64,000 nt of DNA, taken from Cystobasidiopsis lactophilus (taxonomy: Eukaryota > Basidiomycota > Agaricostilbomycetes > Agaricostilbales > Chionosphaeraceae). The position numbers and the translations under genes were made by a program. The notes under the pieces are model-generated. The model was not told the origin of the DNA and did not search any database. It saw nothing but the letters and a program-made list of their open reading frames with translations. The stretch lies in assembly GCA_001599975.1 (NCBI GenBank), contig BCIO01000003.1, positions 372,001 to 436,000 on the forward strand, read 5' to 3'. Positions 33,412 to 43,425 of this stretch are shown piece by piece. How positions within the stretch are numbered: position 1 is the stretch's first letter; each line of letters starts with the position of its first letter.

Positions 33412-34600
33412 TTACACCGCTGCCAAATCAATGTAGTCGCTTGATGGGTGGTCGGAGTTCGGTTGGTGGAACACAAACTTCTGGACACTTTGAATACAGG
33501 TGACAAGGGGAGGAAAAGCAGGTGCTCACGTCAAGATGAACATCGTCCTTTGCGAGCTTCGAGAGGCTCTTAGCTTCCTTGCCCAGGCGCCCGCGCCGAC
33601 AGAACACCGTTCTAAGAAAGAGGTCATGGCCAATAGCGTCCTGCCGAACTTGTGGAAAGAGCGTCTTGCAAAATTTGGTCAACGTCTCGATGAACCCTGG
33701 ACATCTCAAAGAGTCAAAGGCGACGCATTGTGAGCCAATACAGGCACTTACATGGATGGTAAGTCATGTGAGAGTTTGGATCGGTGGATAAAGCGTCGGG
33801 CGCCTTATCTACAACGAATAGCAGCAAGACGGGCTTCGGTTTGGGCGAGCTTTGGCCGAACGCTCTGGTCAGATTGTGTTCCAGAATGTATTCGGTCTTA
33901 TGCTGATCCTTATTGATATTATATGCCTGGCCAATGGCTTTGTGATGCTGGCCGGCTTCGGGTCCCGCCAAGTTGAGAAAATCTTTGGCGCCAAATTGGC
34001 GAAGAGGGAGCTTCTGCCCCGCCTTTGAGCGCCAAACGTAGGCCATAGCATAGAACGCCTTACTTCGAATCCTTTGACGTAATTGACTGGCCCAAACTGC
34101 CGGACTCGTCTGTGAGCTGTATAAAGCTGCGCCATTCAAAAGAAGCGCACCTGAACCGATGCGTCGACCGTGTAGCAGACTCGTAAGACAGCGCCCACGA
34201 TGTTTCTCACCCAGGAGGCGTATGAGCCTGTTTGGAAGTCTGGATAGACGCCTTCGACCAATAGACGCAGGTCGTAGAGGACAAACGTGAGCAGCAGGTT
34301 GGCAAAGTATTCGGGTCCGGGTCCAGAGAAGGCTTTGTTGAGTTCGATCCAAGGCGCAGGCCTCTCGGCTAGGCCCTTCGCAATGCTTTCGCAGGCTTCT
34401 TCTCTCTCTCTTTCGGTATGATGACCCAAGAGCCATTCGGCGTCCGGCCGTTTGAGGAGTAGTTCGGCCAACTCCGGGGCAGAGAAAGTGCGTAGAGCCA
34501 TAGCCAGATAGCGTCTGTCGAAGTCGGTGATGGCAGTCGAACGAAGAGAAGGCCAAAACAGCCCAACTGACAGGTTTCGGGCCAACGAACAAAGGGGCAA
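33412..34600 (-). CDS. Unknown conserved-looking protein
   Basis: Four predicted exons. It starts MPLCSLARNL, or 33 codons later at MALRTFSAPELAELLLKRPD, which may be the better start. Then GPEYFANLLLTFVLYDLRLL, SYASWVRNIVGAVLRVCY, an intron, SPAVWASQLRQRIRSKAFY, AKDFLNLAGPEAGQHHKAIG and KPVLLLFVVDKAPDALS. A further intron joins in phase at HP|WFIETLTKFCKTLF. The last exon gives FVFHQPNSDHPSSDYIDLAA. The three splice joins keep phase and look natural, so I think the gene is real, but I recognise no family. It seems to be a soluble, helix-rich protein of about 330-360 residues. Confidence 0.55.
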
Positions 34601-35310
34601 CTCGGCATTCGCAGTACGTCAATGGATAGGCCTTGAAGTCTGCTTAACCTTGACTACCGTCTACAGGGCAATGGCAATTTTGGCGCCCATCAGGCTGAGG
34701 CGCGAGAGATTCCTTTGGGAACAGACAGTCTGCGGTCGATTTTAAGGCGAGCATAGCAAGTCTCGGAAGATTCCATCACCAGGCACGCCCAACAGAATTC
34801 GAGCCAATGGACGAAAGGGGCCAAAAGGCAGCAAGGCAGCATTCTCTGCCCAGGCGGGTAAAAGATTTACCGAAGCGCCAGGGTGGCCATGCGACCTTGC
34901 ACCTCTGCCATTTGGTCCAAGTCTAGCTTTGCAGCAACTGTCAACGGCAGTGAACGCTTTCAATTTGATAGAGCGCGCCATTGAAGGGCTCGGCCGCTGC
35001 GCCATACCTTGCCGCCTCCGAGCGCGCTTTCCAGAACCAAAACGATTCATGCCATGGTCTGCCACCTGGCGCCCCATGGCAGTAACCGTCTCTTGTGAGG
35101 ACTGAGGGAGGCTCAAGAAGGAGACGGCCTCAGGCCTCGTCGTGAAGGCTTGTTCAGAAGGCGTTCGAGGGTGTCTTCCCATTATAGGATTCCCTAGGCC
35201 TTCTTTTCCCTCTCTCCAACCAACTCATTTTCGGTATTCAAAGTAGGTCCCTTCATTATTCCACCGAAAGCTGGTTGCTGAAGCCTAGGGCCAGACCGGA
35301 ATCGGGAAAC
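34601..35310. other. Intergenic, divergent
   Basis: 710 bp between the unknown gene (-) and the GPI-anchored protein (+). A 146-codon minus-strand frame at 34742-35182 lacks any motif and is probably spurious. Confidence 0.4.
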
Positions 35311-35682
35311 ATGAAGACGAACGCCACCACCGCTCTGTCCTTCCTGGCCCTCGTTATGCCCATGATGACCGCTGCCGCTGCTATGTCTCAGGCTCCTCCT
35401 GAAGCTGATCTTGGCCGCCGTGGTGCTGCCCCTGCAACGACTTCGGGCCCTGCCGAGATTGACCCGTCCAGCTACTTGGCCATCTTGGAAGGCCTGAAAA
35501 CCCAGACTGGGGCCTTACCACCTGGCTCGCCGGACTACGTGAACGGCGCTCCGGTCGTCGCTAGCGGCAACAATGGCAATGCCAAGCCGACGTCCGCCTC
35601 CTCCGACGCCAACTCCGCTCACCTGGCTTCGGCCACCCTGGCCTTGCTCCTTGCCGCCCTCGGCTTCTGCCTCTTTGCTTGA
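35311..35682 (+). CDS. Small GPI-anchored cell-surface protein
   Basis: Single exon. I chose MKTNATTALSFLALVMPMM over an in-frame ATG 12 codons upstream because it places a classical signal peptide at the very start (A-A-A-A cleavage region near residue 20-24). The mature part is about 80 residues, rich in A, P, S, T and G, with one short helix-like segment DPSSYLAILEGLKTQTG. The end is a GPI-anchor signal: a small-residue site near SSDANSA, a spacer, then the hydrophobic tail LASATLALLLAALGFCLFA. It is probably a wall or membrane mannoprotein. A (TC)n run follows in the 3' UTR. The function is unknown. Confidence 0.75.
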   Translation: MKTNATTALSFLALVMPMMTAAAAMSQAPPEADLGRRGAAPATTSGPAEIDPSSYLAILEGLKTQTGALPPGSPDYVNGAPVVASGNNGNAKPTSASSDANSAHLASATLALLLAALGFCLFA

Positions 35683-36307
35683 AAACCATATCTCAAGTCT
35701 CTCTCTCTCTCTCTCTATCATTATTCTCCTCTTTGTTATATCAAGTCGGACTCGCTCCCCTTCGCAAGAGTTGGTGGCAACTCTACATCCCGTATCATTA
35801 TTCTTTTTCATCGTTTACTGTACAAGTTGGGTTGGTAGCAACTCTTGGGTCTTCTATCGTCATTTAGAGAAAAAAGCAAAGCATGCAACAGATGAAAAAT
35901 CGGACAGTGAGGCCGGTGTTCGCGGCAGAATACAGTGTGATTGAGAGCTTCGTGAGGTCTGAAAGCGTTGAAGAGGTTCGTTAGAGGTATAGGTGAAGCC
36001 GGTCAATCCAGTGAGAGGCGTCTCGGTGGGTTGAGCCGGGGGGCCAAAGAGAGCAATGAAAGCGAAATGAAGAGCGGAGAGGGAGTTGAGAGGAGATGAG
36101 AACGAGTTGATAGTTGCGCATGCGGCCGGGCATTATTCTGTGAAGGCAAGAACAATGATCATCAGAAGATGAGACTTAGACTGATGGAGAGCCAACGCCC
36201 TCACCTGAACCAGCAGAAACTCGCCAAGCCCCAAGCGATTAGCAACAGCCGGCCATCCATGCACTCCTCCTGGCGAATTTGACGACAAAACATAGCGCAA
36301 AGACGGT
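35683..36307. other. Intergenic, convergent
   Basis: 625 bp between the GPI-protein stop (+) and the ZUP1 stop (-). It begins with a (TC)n microsatellite; the rest shows no genes. Confidence 0.45.
35698..35714. repeat. (TC)n microsatellite
   Basis: Seventeen bases of alternating T and C directly after the GPI-protein stop. Confidence 0.8.
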
Positions 36308-37986
36308 TCACCGATACACCGTCATCGTAACCGGCTGCTTCCGATACTCCTTCTGCTCCGCCGTCAAGCTCGGTCCTCGGGGGTCCACATACAGAATCTG
36401 TTCGTCAAACGCGCCTGACCATCAGACTCTGTCTTTCTGATAATGCTGGTAAGAGACGAACCTGATATTCGGTGTGCTTCTTCAATTTCGCCGAGTTGAC
36501 GCGGTAAGGGCTGAGCATGTCGGCCGGGCGAGATCCCAGATCCAAAGCGGGCTTGCGGACGGGCGACTTGAAAGAGTTGGTTTTGGGGCTTGAGGAATCC
36601 AACTTGGCTCGTTTGGCAGGTCGCTCTCCCTCGTCGGTGGTGGTGGTGGAAGCTTGGAGCGCAGTGGCGGCCTTGGTGATCTTCGGTTTGTCTCGACTGT
36701 TTCGCACCCAAGAAGAATAATTAGGCACCATCTAATGACGCGGGAAAGGGGACGAACGCAGAAGGATCGAAGACCAGCAAGCCCACCGTCCCATCCTTTG
36801 CCCTCTCCACACCGACAATGACCCTCGAATGGCCCGAGTGCTGCAAGAACAGCGGCTGTTTCTTCCCCTGGCGCACGCTCGATCCTTTGCTCTCCATCAG
36901 ACCGCCCCACGTTTGCCCCTGCGGCCGCACGTCCTCCTCGAAGTAGTCCGCCACCCACTTGACCACATGCTCCGTCGTCTTGGGGCCCTTGACGAAATCC
37001 ACAATGACCACTTTCACCCCTAACCAAGTGAACGCCGACCAGAGCTCGGTGGTCCCGATCCACTTTCGGCGGCCGACCAGCTTGCCGCCGTAATGGCGCG
37101 CAGCAGTGGGGTCGTAGCCTTTGGCCCAAGCCTGCTCGAGGATCAGCTGGACCTCCTTAATCGTTGGTATTTCGCGCTTGGGAAACAGCCGGGAGTAGGC
37201 GGGAACGTGGAGGAGGGAGGAGAAGAGCATCTGGAAACACCGGAAGCCGCAGCCGTACCCTGCGTCGCCTGTTTGATCGTATCAGCAAGATTTCTCGTCG
37301 ACTGAGCAAGTTAGGAGAACGAACCAAAGTGGACGCTGACATGCTGCGTCTCCCTGTCGCACAACACCGCAGAAGCCACGGTGCTGCTCTTCTCCAGCAA
37401 CGCCGCGAGCACCGGCAAGACGGGCGGCTTGACTGTGACCCGCTGTTCGAACCTGCCCTCCCCGCCTTCAATGCTCACGCCCTCTTCACCGTCATCATCG
37501 GCCAGGGCAGCAGCCGCGTCAAGGGAAGCCAAGCAGGCGTCCAAGTGCGCCGAGGACAGCGCTTCATCCTCGTCCAAATCCACATCGCACACCGGGCAAG
37601 CCTGGCCTCCCAGTCTCTGAGCGGGTTGGTAGCTAGCAACAGGGCCAGGCAGGGCAGACGTGGAGGCGGTGGCAGAGGCCAAGCAGGCTTGCACATGCGC
37701 CTCTCGCTCATCCAGCAGCAACAGGCGCAGTAACACGAACGGGATCTCGCACGACGGGCAGCTGTCCTCTTCCGCTTCAGTAGCGGGTGCTGGAGAGGGC
37801 GCAGCCAGGGCAATAGCGAGCGGCGGCGAGGGCGAGCGAGCGGAGCCATCCAGGCATTTGTTCTGCGCTCGCGTTGCCTGCGGTCAGCTCGGGCTAGGCT
37901 GGGGCAGCAGAACCGCGTACGACGTGGTAGTCAAAGTACTCAGAGTCGCCGTCGATCGACCGCGAGCACAGCGGGCAGGCCGGCAT
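36308..37986 (-). CDS. ZUP1-type K63-ubiquitin peptidase (C78 family)
   Basis: N-terminal start MPACPLCSRSIDGDSEYFDY. An intron joins it to HVNKCLDGS, giving a C-x2-C...H-x3-C ubiquitin-binding zinc finger of Rad18/UBZ type. Two more fingers follow: SCPSCEIPFVLL...HVQACLAS and ACPVCDVDLDEDEAL...HLDACLAS. The peptidase C78 domain begins HFGDAGYGCGFRCFQMLFS, with the catalytic Cys in Y-G-C-G, then IPTIKEVQLILEQAW, WIGTTELWSAFTWLGVKV, PLFLQHSGHSRVIVGVER and LLVFDPSA (catalytic His and Asp). After another intron it continues RDKPKITKAATALQ, a linker with a basic PAKRAKLD signal, and ends YRVNSAKLKKHTEYQ then ILYVDPRGPSLTAEQ. The family (human ZUFSP/ZUP1, fission yeast Mug105) cleaves K63-linked ubiquitin chains at DNA-damage sites. 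An in-frame ATG about 40 codons upstream is possible. Confidence 0.9.
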
Positions 37987-38365
37987 CCCTGCTTGAGCCT
38001 CGTTGCGCGAGAACAACAAATTGCGGTCAGAGCTGCGTGCGGGTGGCGACTCAAAATTTGGGCCACTTTTGGGGGGTTCGAATTGTGACCTATTGGAGTG
38101 AGAGTACAAGCAGGAACTATGGGCGCAAAGGCAGGTGGCGAGAAGAGAGGGACCATAGAGCCAAACCGAATCTCTCGGAGAGTCGGAGGTCGCGCGCGCA
38201 GGGTGGCGAGACCTAAGTCCCGCGTTTGGATTGAGATGGGGTCTATGAAGAATGCTAGTACATGGAAAGGAATAAGAATCGAGAGAAAGAAGCTAGCTAC
38301 AAGAAAGAGAAGCTGAGAATCTCCATCCTGCTTGAGATAACCGTAGCAAAGCAAGAGGAGAGCTT
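37987..38365. other. Intergenic, ZUP1 promoter
   Basis: 379 bp upstream of ZUP1. It contains GGTGGCGA near 38043, close to AAAATTTGGGCC. No other signal. Confidence 0.35.
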
Positions 38366-38778
38366 TCAGAATAGAGAAATCGAGTTGAAAGGTGAGGGGC
38401 AGTTGACCGCCTCAAGCACGACCAGGTCCGTTGGCGGGTGACTAGGTGGCGCCATTGGTCGCGGCAGGGGGATGAACTTGAGTATGCAGCTGCTTCGCTG
38501 TCGGTCGCTGACACGGCTAGACTTGCAACAGAGGGGCATACATGAACGTAGCCATCGCGGCGGAAACCGGCGGCCAAGAACATACCCGGGACAGGCTTCA
38601 TATATTGGTGGCCAAGCTGGCAGGGCTTGCCTGGCGCAGCATACGGGCAGTGGTTCCGGACCCCGGCCAGCTGAAATCGGCGGCCGTCGTGGTCGAAATA
38701 CATTTCTCTGCCAGGCCCAGTGCTCTCGAACCATGGGACAGCTGGAAACTCGTGTCCGCCGATGTTCGTGGTAGCCAT
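38366..38778 (-). CDS. Small protein of unknown function
   Basis: Starts MATTNIGGHEFPAVPWFEST. The first exon runs through YFDHDGRRFQLAGVRNH, CPYAAPGKPCQLGHQYM and GFRRDGYVH. A 44-nt GT-AG intron then leads in phase to RSSCILKFIPLPRP, ending NCPSPFNSISLF at 38366. Without splicing the frame goes on to 38293, so the exact end is unsure. The cysteine/histidine set C-x7-C-x3-H could be a small metal site, but I recognise no family. The short second exon is low-complexity, and the gene may be a relic. It is on the same strand as ZUP1. Confidence 0.4.
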
Positions 38779-39918
38779 GCTGCCTCGTTCTAATGGATCT
38801 TTCGCAAGGTATGCGGCGCAACGACCGCTCTTGGCAGTTCTTCCAGCAAGAAGATAAAAGAATCGAATCGGACGATTGCAAACGGCAAGGGCGCCGATGA
38901 GGAGGGGCTGAACAAGCTAGAGCTTTCTCAGTCTCGATGCGGGTGCGATGCAAGGAGAACTACGATACCTAACCGGCTCGGACACATCCAAGAGCGAGCT
39001 TCCCAGGTCCAGGTCTGAGGGAGAGACGACTGATGCCCGAGTCGAAAACCTGCCCGACTCGAAAAGCGCCACTGGCACTTCTCGCCCGAAGTCACTTCTG
39101 GTTGGTGGCGAGCTTGCGCCTTGGCCACCGCCTTAACCCACAGTCGGCTATAGTCATCCTGTTGGAGGTTTCGCGTGATGATAGGGCAGCAGCAGCGTCG
39201 AGGGAAGCCAAGCAGGGGTCCAAGTGCGACGACGACAGCGCTTCATCCTCGTCCAAATCCACATCGGAAACCGGGCCAGCCTGGTCTCACAGTCTCTGAG
39301 CGGGTTGGTGGCGAGGAACAGGGCCAGGCAGGGCAGAGGCAGAGGCCTCGCAGAGGCGCGATAACTTGACATGTGGCAGAAGCGGGCTGGCAAACAGGCG
39401 ACAATGGGTACGCCGCCAGACAGATCCGTCGTCAATACCGAACAACACTCTTTGGCTGCTCAAGGACAAGAGCACGCAGAGGTCCATGCAGCGCGAGAGC
39501 TCGGACCTTTGGCAACGAATCACAATCGCGTGAGCGGGCGGTCACTCCGTGCTTGTTTGGGATCGATTTAGGACGTGTTATGGACGCTCATATCTCTACT
39601 AAAGCCACACGAGACGCCGGAAGCATGAGCTAAGGAGGACAGACGGCCGTGAGCAGTGAGCCACCGCCGAAACTTCTTCATTTGCGCTTCGAGTCTAAGA
39701 TCGATGGTGCGCTTTCAATTTCAAAGGCAAAGCAGTTTTATGGCAGGTTCAGTAGACTAGTCCAGGTTGCCGCTTTCCGATCTCCGATGTATCAACACAG
39801 ATGAAATTTTGCCACCTCATCGGCATTCCGCAACCCTGGCTATAGACTGTCTGTGGATTGGCTGTTATTGAGCTGTCACGACGATACATGTTCATCAGTC
39901 AAGCGGGCGCACCTGTGC
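38779..39918. other. Gap holding a decayed ZUP1 fragment
   Basis: 1140 bp between the small gene and the F-box gene. Apart from the ZUP1-like fragment at about 39175-39350 and a TTTGCCACC motif at 39808-39816, I see nothing. Confidence 0.5.
39175..39350 (-). pseudogene. Decayed partial copy of the ZUP1 third zinc finger
   Basis: About 150 bp here match 37509-37660 of ZUP1 at roughly 90% by eye, in the same orientation. The copied part covers the third zinc finger and the linker on either side. The first two ligands of C-P-V-C have become G and S (GPVSDVDLDEDEAL), and HLDACLAS reads HLDPCLAS. The finger has lost metal binding and there is no start or peptidase domain. It is a short segmental duplication about 1.6 kb from its source. 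Confidence 0.8.
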
Positions 39919-41313
39919 TCAGACGATTTCGATTTCCACTTCAGCCTTGACAGCTATTGCTTCCAAATCGTTTAGCTCTTGCGCCACTTCCCCTCCAACT
40001 CCCTTATCCGCACCCTGGACGGCAAAGTAGATATACGAAAGCTCTGGCATCCTCGCCACCTTTGCGCCAAGCAGGTGAATCAAAGACCGAACTAGCAACG
40101 CGGCGTGCTCGGAGGGTAAAGCGACGCCCCAATACGACAAAACAGAGAGGTGTTCCAAGCTGGCCAAAGACAAGTGCTCGAGAGACATGATGCCATCGTT
40201 GTCTGTAATCGGAGCAACCTTTAGATCGACGTCGCCACGGCTGCCGGGAAAAATCCACGCATTCGGTTCCATTGTGGCAAAGACATGGCTGAAGCCAATC
40301 TTCAATCGCTTCAGGGAGGAAAGATGGTTTAACGATGACCAAGTTTGAATGGCGGAAAGAGGAACGGTCCGAAGATCACTCAGGATGTAATCGAAGTGAA
40401 GGGTGAGATCGACCAGCGTGCTAGGGATGTCGGACAGCGTCTGATTCCAGCTGAGCGATTTTTGGGCTTGTGAAGCGAATGCAAGAGCGATGCTTGGTCG
40501 GTTAGGGCAGTCGGGCAAAGTGGAATGAAGCTGAAAGCTGGTGGGGCCACGGGAGCGGGAATGCTGCCGGCACATCTTCAGCCACCAGTCTCGCCCTTGA
40601 GCCTTCAACCATGGGTGTCCATCTTCCACCACTGACTCCAAAGTGCTAGTGATAAGCCTATCGTCCTTCACATGCCAGCAAACGATGTCCGGTTCGGCCG
40701 CCGTATAGATCTGACCGTTCAGAAGGAAGGCGCAGGGCGTATTGATGGCTTGAACACTCTGGAGGCCTACAAGGGCGTCCAGGCAAATGGGATTGCTGAG
40801 GTGGTGACCGCCCCCTCGAAAGACTAGGTCAGTCAACCAAGCTTTCGGCCACGCTTGATTTGCCAAGAGAGCGTGGACAGCGTTCTGCGAGAAGTGATAC
40901 AGGTTGAAGTTCATGCGAACTGATCTTCCTTTGAATGGCGTCGAGGAGAGCACAGTAGCTATAAGATGGCCGTATTCTCGCTGGTTCATTTCGAATCGGA
41001 CAGTGCGTGTGTGCGAGAGTTGACGGTGGAAATGGGATAAAAGAAGCCGCAAAGGTGCAAGAAGAAGAGTGTTGCCGGCTGGGAAGTGCACGGGGTCTGG
41101 CATGCCGAAGGTGAGCTCTTGCCAAAGGGCTGGTGCGAACAATCCAGCAATTTGACGGCAGGTCGTGAGTAGATCGAAAGCATTGTCGTGACGAAAGCGC
41201 CAAAATGCAGCTCGGGTAGACGAGTCGTATAAGGGCAGAAAGGCAGGAGACGAGCCCATGTGAGAAGCGATCTCCAACAGCGCGTCCTCAGGGAGCGAGA
41301 GAAGCGAGGGCAT
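39919..41313 (-). CDS. Long F-box protein, A-like (solitary copy)
   Basis: Single exon of 464 residues. It starts MPSLLSLPEDALLEIASHMG, an F-box first half, then TTCRQIAGLFAPALWQELTF (P-x-L-W-x4). FHRQLSHTRTVRFEM is the diverged R-P-x2-H segment. LDALVGLQSVQAINTPC, LNGQIYTA and IVCWHVKDDRLI form the shared module with its W-x-V-x-D-x-x-L ending. WNQTLSDIPSTLVDLTLHFD and WSSLNHLSSLKRLKIGF form the second module. The C-terminus (ELNDLEAIAVKAEVEIEIV) is soluble. It lies midway between the two clusters, on the strand of the left one, and is the most diverged member. Confidence 0.65.
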   Translation of the reverse strand: MPSLLSLPEDALLEIASHMGSSPAFLPLYDSSTRAAFWRFRHDNAFDLLTTCRQIAGLFAPALWQELTFGMPDPVHFPAGNTLLLAPLRLLLSHFHRQLSHTRTVRFEMNQREYGHLIATVLSSTPFKGRSVRMNFNLYHFSQNAVHALLANQAWPKAWLTDLVFRGGGHHLSNPICLDALVGLQSVQAINTPCAFLLNGQIYTAAEPDIVCWHVKDDRLITSTLESVVEDGHPWLKAQGRDWWLKMCRQHSRSRGPTSFQLHSTLPDCPNRPSIALAFASQAQKSLSWNQTLSDIPSTLVDLTLHFDYILSDLRTVPLSAIQTWSSLNHLSSLKRLKIGFSHVFATMEPNAWIFPGSRGDVDLKVAPITDNDGIMSLEHLSLASLEHLSVLSYWGVALPSEHAALLVRSLIHLLGAKVARMPELSYIYFAVQGADKGVGGEVAQELNDLEAIAVKAEVEIEIV

Positions 41314-42087
41314 GCTGCAAGCCGACTGCCTTTTCGCGGGTTAATACTACCAAACGAATGTTCAAAGATCGCGATTGCTCACTTGGGTGGAGAAATCTCG
41401 CGCAGAGAAGGGCAGAGCTTTTGGTCAGAGCTGCCAATCGGGGCGACGATGAGGAGGCCGCCGGCAGATCCCTCGATGTCGAACCTCCTCAAGTGGCTGT
41501 TCAGGAGAAAGAAGCACTTAAAGTCCACGGAGCGCAGGCCCAGACATCCCGCTCGGATCGCTCAGGAGTCATTGCTGCCAGGAGGCACACAAAGTCACGA
41601 AACGCGCGTGGACGGACAGTGATTTCTGGCCACAGCTTCCAACACATCATCATGCAGATGGCAAAGGGTGATGGACAAAGCCTGAGAATGTTAGAGAGAG
41701 AGAGCTTGTGTCCTGAAGGCCGCCGCTGCCTTTCGCTTAGAAATGGAGAGGCTGGAACGGAGTTCCACGGCGCGTATGAACGATTTGTACTGCTCAAAGA
41801 CTGCTGTAAACGATCAAGAACGAGATTGTCGCTCGGCAAGAACCGAGACTGGCCCTGGGTTTTCGCCGACTTCGCCGAGTTTGAAGCGGACAAGTGGTGT
41901 CTAGTCGTCGATCACTTCCGTCGTAAGGTGCAGCTTATATGAAAGCTGAGAGGCGGCAATAAGCATTTCTAGTGAAAAGCGAAACTTCGGACAAAATAAA
42001 CAAGCAACCCTGAACCTAGCGCCTTTTGTGCCACTGGCGCCCGAACCTAGCTCTTGAAAGCTCTCCGAGACTTGATCTGCCTAGCCA
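41314..42087. other. Gap with a 194-codon open frame
   Basis: 774 bp upstream of the solitary F-box gene. A plus-strand frame at 41358-41942 (starts MFKDRDCSLGW, ends HFRRKVQLI) overlaps the F-box promoter region. It has no family motif or signal peptide. I cannot tell whether it is coding. Confidence 0.3.
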
Positions 42088-43044
42088 TTATGGCAATCCG
42101 GGACAATAGGCCTTGCCCTTGGAAGTGTTGTACTCATGTTCCATGTTTTTGGCTTGTACTTGAACCAGGTAGACCGTTTGGGCGATGGCCGCGTTGATCT
42201 TGGCATATGCAGAAGTGGAAATGGCGGCTGCTTGGGAGATCCCGTGGCATGCCGTGGTTTGAGGTTGCTTGGTGCTTTGAAGCTTGGAGATGCGAGCCGA
42301 AGCGCCGGCCAATTGGGCAAGATAGTTCTGCAGCCGACCAATGCCAGCTGTGACTGCCGTGGACATCCGCCCCATCTCTTTGAGCATGTTGGCCTCACTG
42401 TTTTGTCCAGCCGGCGTCAGTTTGCGTGCACGCGCCCTAACAGCGAACCCACTCTGCGGCAGCAATGACAGCCTTGTTGTTTGTCGTTCGCTTGGAGAGT
42501 GTGGGACAAGCTATCGGATAGTACTTGGCATAGTTCTGATTAAAGCGCTTCTGTGACGCTGCGACCGCAGCCTTGAGGTTGCTGCTGGTGGTCGTTGTGA
42601 GCGTGTAAGCCTTCTGGAACAAATGGTAGGCGTCCACGCGTGCGTCGCAAAGGGTGGCAGTGGGCAGCTTGCCGCTCTTCTGCAGAGCGAGGATGTGGTT
42701 GGTAACCTCGGTCAGAGCCGTGTTGTAAGACGTCAAGCGCTCGATGCCGCCGTTCACGACCCTGGTAAGATTGGCGATTTCCGAGACTGTGTAAGCTTCA
42801 CTGTGAAGCAAACGTGAGCCGCGTATTGCCACGAATCGGAGCAAGTCCAATAACATACAGTTCAGCAGCCGCCTGGGCATTGGTCATCGCCGCTCTCTTG
42901 CCCTCCAGATGGCTCTCTTCGCCCAGACTGTGCATGCCAGTCAGTCCAAGTAGAAGCCCGGACAAGCTTTTGGCCTTACGGAAGGGCAGCCGCAGACGCA
43001 AAGATGGCGCAACCCAGCGCAAACAACAAAGAAGGAAAGTGCAT
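42088..43044 (-). CDS. Secreted helical protein with an internal repeat
   Basis: Four predicted exons. MHFPSLLFALGCAIFASAAA is a clear signal peptide. The mature protein has two halves of about 100 residues. Half 1 runs from EAYTVSEIANLTRVVNGGIE through LQKSGKLPTATLCDARVDAY to YYPIACPTL. Half 2 runs from EANMLKEMGRMSTAVTAGIG through QSTKQPQTTACHGISQAAA to GKAYCPGLP. Both show the pattern E-A...E-h-x-x-h...V-x-x-G-I-x-R-L, a K/T-rich loop with one Cys, a long helix, and a second Cys before P, so each repeat may hold one disulphide. The end is TAA at 42088-42090. Splices are in phase at L|P, AEL and AAD. The function is unknown; it resembles hydrophobic surface-binding (HsbA-like) four-helix secreted proteins of fungi, a tentative link. 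Confidence 0.65.
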
Positions 43045-43425
43045 ATTTTTCGCCAAACAATCAAAAACCTGTCGATATAGTAGTGGTCGTTGTCTACAAA
43101 AGCTGTCTCTTCCGAAGCTGGTCCATCGCGCAGCTCTTGTCGGGGTCGCAAGAGAGAGTTTACTGAAATTCGGGCGTCACAACAAAGCGCGGTCAAGGAT
43201 AAATGAAGCATCAAATCAGACGCGACACCAGCACAACGCAAGGCAGGACGCAAAGTACTACAAGCCATCGCGCGAAAGCCATCGAGAGGAGAGGCGGGGC
43301 GGGAAGAAAAAGGGGAAACGTCAAGGCGCTTCGTCAAGCTACGCGTGGCGAGGTTCGAATGGTACAAGTGGTGTTAGGATTTCAGCAGTTACAATCACTT
43401 CGTATTCACGACATGGGGGAACACG
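43045..43425. other. Intergenic
   Basis: 381 bp between the YME2 stop and the secreted-protein start, both on the minus strand. No motif seen. Confidence 0.4.

Noticed and set aside
34742-35182. 146-codon minus-strand frame
   Set aside because: No motif, no signal peptide, and located in a divergent promoter gap.
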